Below are positions 1 through 3,499 of a stretch of 6,366 bases of DNA, piece after piece. The DNA is from Planctomycetaceae bacterium. Its GTDB lineage: Bacteria > Planctomycetota > UBA1135 > GCA-002686595. The DNA is taken from contig JABWBL010000209.1 in assembly GCA_013360535.1 (NCBI GenBank), positions 1-6,366 on the forward strand, read 5' to 3'. Every line of letters begins with the position of its first letter. The first letter of the stretch is position 1. A model generated the notes under the pieces. The model was not told the DNA's origin. It saw only the letters and a list, made by a program, of their open reading frames with translations, and searched no databases. The translations under genes and the position numbers were made by a program.

Positions 1-378
1 GGCGCGAGCGGCGTCCCGAGCGCGAGCGCGAGCAGCGGCTTCACGCTCACCGCGGGCGGCGTCGACGGCGTGCGGCAGGGACTCCTGTTCTACGGGCTCA
101 ATGGACGGGCCGCGCTGCCGTGGGGCACGGGCACGAGCTTCCTGTGCGTGAAGTCGCCGACGCAGCGCACCGGAGTGCAGCTCTCCGGCGGAACCGCCGG
201 CAACTGCGACGGCCAGCTGTCGCTCGATTTCCTGCAGTTCGTCGCGGCCAATCCCGCGGCGCTCGGCGCTCCGCTGCAGGCGGGGGCCGTCGTTCAGGCG
301 CAAGCCTGGTACCGCGACCCGCCGGCGTCGAAGAGCACGTCGCTCTCCAACGCGCTCGAGTTCCTCGTGCAGCCTTGA
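1..378 (+). CDS. C-terminal part of a probable secreted protein (5' end outside window)
   Basis: Frame 1 is open from the first base to TGA at 376-378, giving 125 residues with no start in view; the GTG at 70 is internal. The visible part begins with an Ala/Ser-rich stretch (PSASASSG), then a Gly/aromatic segment (GLLFYGLNG), a cysteine in SFLCVKSP, a second in GNCDG, and the ending WYRDPP-(8)-LSNALEF-LVQP. From memory this tail resembles a C-terminal module recurring in many secreted Planctomycetota proteins; I cannot name a family or verify this by search. The two cysteines (SFLCV and GNCDG) could form a disulfide, which would suit an exported protein. The function of the missing N-terminal part is unknown. 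The gene converges on the lipoprotein gene, with 6 bases between stop codons. Codon use is strongly G/C-ending, like the other genes here. I am fairly sure it is real coding sequence and unsure what it does. Confidence 0.82.
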   Translation, partial: GASGVPSASASSGFTLTAGGVDGVRQGLLFYGLNGRAALPWGTGTSFLCVKSPTQRTGVQLSGGTAGNCDGQLSLDFLQFVAANPAALGAPLQAGAVVQAQAWYRDPPASKSTSLSNALEFLVQP

Positions 379-387
379 CGCGCGTCA
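376..387. repeat. 12-base perfect palindrome containing both convergent stop codons
   Basis: TGACGCGCGTCA reads the same on both strands. Its left TGA is the stop of the plus-strand gene and its right TCA is the complement of the minus-strand TGA stop. With no loop it is unlikely to be a terminator by itself. It may only reflect two TGA stops meeting across a GC-rich spacer. Confidence 0.9.
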
Positions 388-837
388 CTGCTTCGCGAGC
401 TCGAGCCCGCAGACGCGCAACGTGAAGTCGAACACGCCGTTCGACTTCAAGTGCAGGTTGCCGGACGTGTGAGCGTCGACCGGCGCGGCGAGGATCATCA
501 CGAACAGCGACTTGCCCTGCGCGGGCAGGCTGCCAGTCGCGAACACGTCGCCGTCGAGACGGCCTTCGACGAGGAACTCGCCCTCACGCTCGCGCACCAG
601 CGCCTCGGCGAGCCGCGCCGAACCGATCGAGCCCGTGGCCGAGCCGTCGGCCGCGATCTCGACCACGACCGGAAAGGAGCCGTACTCCACCGCGAGGTCG
701 CGGTCGAGGAACGTCGAGTCCCCCTTCCACGCACCGACGAGCCCGGCGGCGGGCGGAGCAGGCTTGGGCGACACGAGGCAGCAGCCGAGGGCCGTGGCGA
801 CGAGGACGAGCGCGGCGAGCAGGATCAGGTTTTTCAT
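385..837 (-). CDS. small putative lipoprotein, unknown function
   Basis: The 150-residue product starts at the ATG complementary to 835-837. I chose this start because it opens a lipoprotein signal: MKNL, a hydrophobic run (ILLAALVLVATAL), then G18-C19, a lipobox-like A-L-G-C with C19 as the probable lipidated residue. The -3 position is Ala rather than the usual Leu, so the lipobox is slightly atypical. A weak GGGA lies 8 bases before the ATG. After a Pro/Ala linker (about 23-31) the mature part looks beta-rich: GAWKGDSTF (35-43), PVVVEIAADGSATGSI (56-71), FLVEGRLDGDVFATGSL (88-104), KSLFVMILAA (109-118) and LHLKSNGVFDFTLRV (128-142). The alternating strands and G-x-W-x-G opening suggest a small beta-barrel or sandwich; this is inference and I recognise no family. 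Its natural place would be anchored to a membrane on the periplasmic side. It diverges from the propeller gene and converges on the first gene. The 53 residues available upstream lack any signal peptide and look like intergenic DNA. Confidence 0.82.
   Translation of the reverse strand: MKNLILLAALVLVATALGCCLVSPKPAPPAAGLVGAWKGDSTFLDRDLAVEYGSFPVVVEIAADGSATGSIGSARLAEALVREREGEFLVEGRLDGDVFATGSLPAQGKSLFVMILAAPVDAHTSGNLHLKSNGVFDFTLRVCGLELAKQ
423..449. repeat. perfect 11-bp inverted repeat (hairpin) in the convergent gene pair
   Basis: TGAAGTCGAAC at 423-433 pairs exactly with GTTCGACTTCA at 439-449 around a 5-base loop (ACGCC). It lies inside the lipoprotein gene near its 3' end, encoding the KSNGVFDFT segment on the minus strand. 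It also lies 45 bases past the stop of the plus-strand gene. A plus-strand transcript reading past its stop would therefore carry it as a 3' hairpin, and the minus transcript carries it just before its end. No U-tract follows on either strand, so it is not a classical intrinsic terminator. A role in transcript end formation or stability is inference. Confidence 0.85.
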
Positions 838-1126
838 GGCAGGGTTCCCGTTTCGAGGTGCGGGGATCCTCGTCGCGGCACGCGCTCCGGTCGCCACAAG
901 CCTGCGATCGCGAGCGCTTAGCGCCGCGAATCGAGGGGCCAACGCGGGCACACCAACGCTCTCGCAAACGTCACAGTCAGACTTCCACGCATCCACACCC
1001 CATCAGGATGTGTCGACGATCGGGCAGGATGGAACCTTCGGATCGGTCCAAGCGCCCACTCTGGCGAACGAGCGCTTCCGTCTTCGGACGCCCGCCGCCC
1101 CCCCCCTTTCGAGCCCGCTCCTTTTC
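838..1126. promoter_or_regulatory. divergent intergenic region, presumed promoters not resolved
   Basis: These 289 bases separate the minus-strand lipoprotein start from the plus-strand propeller start, so both promoters should lie here. The middle part (about 940-1060) is visibly less GC-rich than the flanking genes. I found no convincing sigma70 -35/-10 pair on either strand, no sigma54 element and no convincing operator. A 9-C tract is annotated separately. Reading frames through this region are open only because the DNA is GC-rich, and they show no protein-like features. Confidence 0.5.
1098..1106 (+). repeat. homopolymeric C tract (9 C) upstream of propeller gene
   Basis: Nine consecutive C end 20 bases before the ATG at 1127, inside a pyrimidine-rich leader that continues as CTTTCGAGCCCGCTCCTTTTC up to the start. 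No Shine-Dalgarno-like purine stretch is seen there. Tracts of this kind can change length by slippage; any regulatory effect is speculation. Confidence 0.9.
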
Positions 1127-3337
1127 ATGCCCCACTCCCCCTCCGCCGTCGCAGCGGCCCTGTCGCTGTGCGCTCTCGCCGTCGCTCCGGCCCGCGCCGC
1201 GCAGCTCTCGCCGACCTCCCAGTCGATCCCGGCGCGCAACCCGGCCGTCGGCGCCTCGGCCTACACCGGCCGCAAGCACCTGCACTTCCGCTCGAGCTTC
1301 GAGGCCTACGCGACCCGCGCCAACCTCGACGGGCTCGTGGCCAAGGACCTCGACGGCGACGGCTGGGTCGATCTGGTCGCGATGAAGACGTTCGAGGTGC
1401 TCGTGTTGAAGAACGTCGGCAACGGCGTGTTCGAGCGCGCGTGGCACGCCCCGACGGTCGAGCAGAACTCCGATCTGGTGATCGGCGACGTCGATGGCGA
1501 CGGCCACGCGGACCTCGTGTACCCGACCTGGTCGACGAACGAGTTCTTCTGCGCGCTGGGCAACGGCGACGGCACCTTCGGAGCGCAGCAGGCGATCGCG
1601 ACGAGCTCGATCCTCTACGGACTGCTCCTGGTCGACGTCGACGGCGACGGCCGCGCGGACGTGCTCAGCGTGCGCGGCGATTCCGATCAACTCGTGCTGC
1701 AGCGCTCGCTCGGCGGCGGCCAGTTCGCCGCCGAGGTCGCCTGGAGCACGGGAGCGACGCCCTACGGCCTCGACGCCGGCGACTTCGACGCCGACGGGCG
1801 GCTCGACGTCGCGACCGCGGACTACACCGGCGGCACCGTGAGCGTGTTCTTCGGCGCACCGGGCGGCACGTTCGTCAGCGGGCCGACGCTCCTCACTCCG
1901 GGCAGCCCATTCGACGTGACGGTGGCCGACTTCGACCACGACGGGCGCGCGGACATCGCCACAGCCGATGCCGCAAACGACGAGACTCAGGTGTACCTCG
2001 CCGGTCCCAACCGCACGTTCGCGGCGCCGACGGCGCGCAATCTTGCTCAGCAGCCGATCAAGCTCGTGCACGGCGACTTCAACGGCGACACCTTCGAGGA
2101 CCTGCTGTGCGCGGGGTACAGCGCCGATCGCGTGTCGTGCCTGACCAACCGCGGTGACGGCACGTTCAACGGCAAGAACGACGCGCTCGCCGGCGTCGGG
2201 CCGTATCGCCTCGCGGTCGCGGACTTCGACAACGACGGCCGGCTCGACTTCGCGAGCGCCGACACCTTCGCGTCCATCGTTTCGGTGCATTTTGGCCTTG
2301 GAAACGGCAATTTCGGGACGCTGAGCAGCCGTCCGGTCGGAGCGGCGCCGGTCGGGCTCGCGAGCGGCGACCTCGACAACGACGGGCGCGTCGACCTCGT
2401 GAGCGCGAACTCCGGCTCCAACTCGGTCAGCGTGCTGCGCGCGACCGGCCCGGCGACCTTCGCGAACGCGACGAGCTTCGCCACGGGGCCCGGACCGCGG
2501 CACGTCGTCGTGGCCAGGCTCGACGGCGACGCGTTCCCCGAGCTCATCGTGAGCAACTCCGGCGCCGCGACGATCAGCGTGCTGCGCGGGCTCGGCGGCG
2601 CGAACTTCGCGGCCGCGGTGAACTACCCGACGGGCAACGCTCCGCAGGGACTGACCGTGGTCGACTGTGACGGCGACGGCCTGAACGACGTGGTCGTCGC
2701 CAACTCGGGCTCGAACACGACGAGCTTCTTGCGTGGGCTGGGCAACGGCACGCTCGCGGCGAAGGTCGACCGCGCGGCGGGCGCGGGGCCCAACGACGTG
2801 CTCGTGGCGGACGTGAGCGGCGACGGCCTCGTCGACCTCGTCGTCGCCGAGGGACTGAGCAACAGCGTATCGGTCTCGCTCGGGCTCGGAGGCGGCAGCT
2901 TCGCGCCGCGCACGACGCTCGCGACGTGGCTCAACCCGATGCAGCTCGCGCTCGGCGACGTCACCGCCGACGGCAAGCTCGACCTCGTCGTCACCGAGTT
3001 CGGTCACATCGTCGGCTACAGCTACTGCGTGCTGCCCGGCCTCGGACAGGGCGCTTTCGGCGCGCGGACGCCATTCCCCTGCGGCTACGACCCGTTCGAC
3101 GTCGTGCTCGCCGATTTCGACGGCGATGGCCTGCTCGACGTGGCGACGAGCTGCAACTATTCGCCCTACGTCGACCTGCGCCGCGGCGGCAGCGCCCGTC
3201 ACCTCGAGGCACGCGACCTGTTCGGCGCCGGGGACCACTGCGCAGGCATGGTGGCCGCCGACTTCAACGGCGATGGCCGGCTCGATCTCGCGGTCGCGAA
3301 CACCGCCAGCAACGACGTCTCGGTGATGCTGCAGTAG
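1127..3337 (+). CDS. exported FG-GAP/VCBS beta-propeller protein, 14 blades
   Basis: The 736-residue product has a probable Sec signal peptide: a hydrophobic Ala/Leu/Val stretch at about 7-21 and the cleavage motif A22-R23-A24. The n-region has no Lys or Arg, which is weak, but no better start lies nearby. After a 50-residue lead-in, the rest is 14 FG-GAP repeats, each with a Ca2+-binding loop of the DxDGDGxxD type. The loops begin at residues 74, 121, 170, 219, 268, 317, 366, 415, 464, 513, 562, 611, 663 and 712. The last blade stops at VSVMLQ, so its outer strand is missing at the C-terminus. The family (FG-GAP/VCBS, as in integrin alpha heads) folds into seven-bladed Ca2+-dependent propellers, and 14 repeats fit two such propellers. 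No enzymatic domain, anchor, PEP-CTERM or LPXTG motif is present, so a binding or scaffold role outside the cytoplasm is the most I can infer. Four cysteines cluster in the last three blades (634, 652, 676, 705). The ATG lacks a Shine-Dalgarno sequence. The ORF is open further upstream, but that part is intergenic in character. Confidence 0.93.
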   Translation: MPHSPSAVAAALSLCALAVAPARAAQLSPTSQSIPARNPAVGASAYTGRKHLHFRSSFEAYATRANLDGLVAKDLDGDGWVDLVAMKTFEVLVLKNVGNGVFERAWHAPTVEQNSDLVIGDVDGDGHADLVYPTWSTNEFFCALGNGDGTFGAQQAIATSSILYGLLLVDVDGDGRADVLSVRGDSDQLVLQRSLGGGQFAAEVAWSTGATPYGLDAGDFDADGRLDVATADYTGGTVSVFFGAPGGTFVSGPTLLTPGSPFDVTVADFDHDGRADIATADAANDETQVYLAGPNRTFAAPTARNLAQQPIKLVHGDFNGDTFEDLLCAGYSADRVSCLTNRGDGTFNGKNDALAGVGPYRLAVADFDNDGRLDFASADTFASIVSVHFGLGNGNFGTLSSRPVGAAPVGLASGDLDNDGRVDLVSANSGSNSVSVLRATGPATFANATSFATGPGPRHVVVARLDGDAFPELIVSNSGAATISVLRGLGGANFAAAVNYPTGNAPQGLTVVDCDGDGLNDVVVANSGSNTTSFLRGLGNGTLAAKVDRAAGAGPNDVLVADVSGDGLVDLVVAEGLSNSVSVSLGLGGGSFAPRTTLATWLNPMQLALGDVTADGKLDLVVTEFGHIVGYSYCVLPGLGQGAFGARTPFPCGYDPFDVVLADFDGDGLLDVATSCNYSPYVDLRRGGSARHLEARDLFGAGDHCAGMVAADFNGDGRLDLAVANTASNDVSVMLQ
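1346..3334 (+). repeat. tandem 147-bp repeat array encoding 14 FG-GAP blades
   Basis: The Ca2+-loop codons recur at 1346, 1487, 1634, 1781, 1928, 2075, 2222, 2369, 2516, 2663, 2810, 2957, 3113 and 3260. Spacing is 147 bp for 11 of the 13 intervals counted consecutively from 1487 to 2957 and again for the last; the exceptions are 141 bp (first) and 156 bp (2957 to 3113). The consensus unit is a loop DFDGDGRxD, then a strand L-V/A-x-A-N, a turn with S-N, a strand VSVxLG, a glycine turn GxGxF, about ten variable residues, and a strand ending in V-A or L-G before the next loop. Conservation is strongest over the loop codons. The array looks like serial in-frame duplication of one blade. Confidence 0.95.
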
Positions 3338-3365
3338 GCGAGCGGAAGCGCCATCGGTGGCCGAG

Positions 3366-3399
3366 CGCGGCCCGTGTCCGGAGTCCGGCGCGGGCCGCG
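3366..3399 (+). terminator. GC-rich hairpin after the propeller gene, possible terminator
   Basis: CGCGGCCCG (3366-3374) pairs perfectly with CGGGCCGCG (3391-3399). The stem can extend inward by four more pairs, two of them G-U, leaving an 8-base loop. It starts 28 bases after the TAG of the propeller gene, the right place for a terminator, and before the kinase gene. No T-run follows, so it is a stem without the U-tract of a canonical intrinsic terminator; it could instead stabilise the 3' end or act with Rho. Confidence 0.5.
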
Positions 3400-3437
3400 T
3401 GCGTCGCGCTCCCCAGTGCAATCTCCCGCGCCGGGCG

Positions 3438-3466
3438 TTGACTGCCGGAACGGGGATGCCGACGAT
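3438..3466 (+). promoter_or_regulatory. weak candidate sigma70-type promoter for the kinase gene
   Basis: TTGACT (3438-3443, five of six to the -35 consensus) is followed after a 17-base spacer by GACGAT (3461-3466, three of six to the -10 consensus). Transcription would begin near 3473, after the hairpin and 27 bases before the ATG at 3500. The -10 match is poor, so this is a suggestion only. Confidence 0.25.
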
Positions 3467-3491
3467 CCGTGGCGCGCCAACGGCTTCCCGG

Positions 3492-3499
3492 CCCCCCCC
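3492..3499 (+). repeat. homopolymeric C tract (8 C) directly before the kinase ATG
   Basis: Eight C run straight into the ATG at 3500. They occupy the place where a Shine-Dalgarno sequence would sit, so this start has no purine-rich ribosome site. Length change here would alter the leader but not the reading frame if ATG 3500 is used. Confidence 0.9.

Noticed and set aside
17..33. Short CGAGCG-type tandem repeat
   Set aside because: Under three units, in frame, encoding a Pro/Ser/Ala linker; ordinary low complexity in GC-rich coding DNA.
451..921. Plus-strand open frame opposite the lipoprotein gene
   Set aside because: Its translation is Arg/Glu/His-rich and antisense to a gene with a clear lipoprotein signal and beta-rich pattern.
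838..996. N-terminal extension of the lipoprotein to an upstream ATG
   Set aside because: It would bury the MKNL...GC lipoprotein signal 53 residues inside the protein, and the added residues show no pattern.
1031..1056. GGAACC resembling an ECF sigma -35 box
   Set aside because: No CGTC-like -10 element lies at the expected 16-17 base spacing.
512..1126. Upstream extension of the propeller reading frame
   Set aside because: It overlaps the lipoprotein gene on the other strand and the divergent intergenic region. It has no signal peptide or FG-GAP text, whereas ATG 1127 opens directly into a signal peptide.
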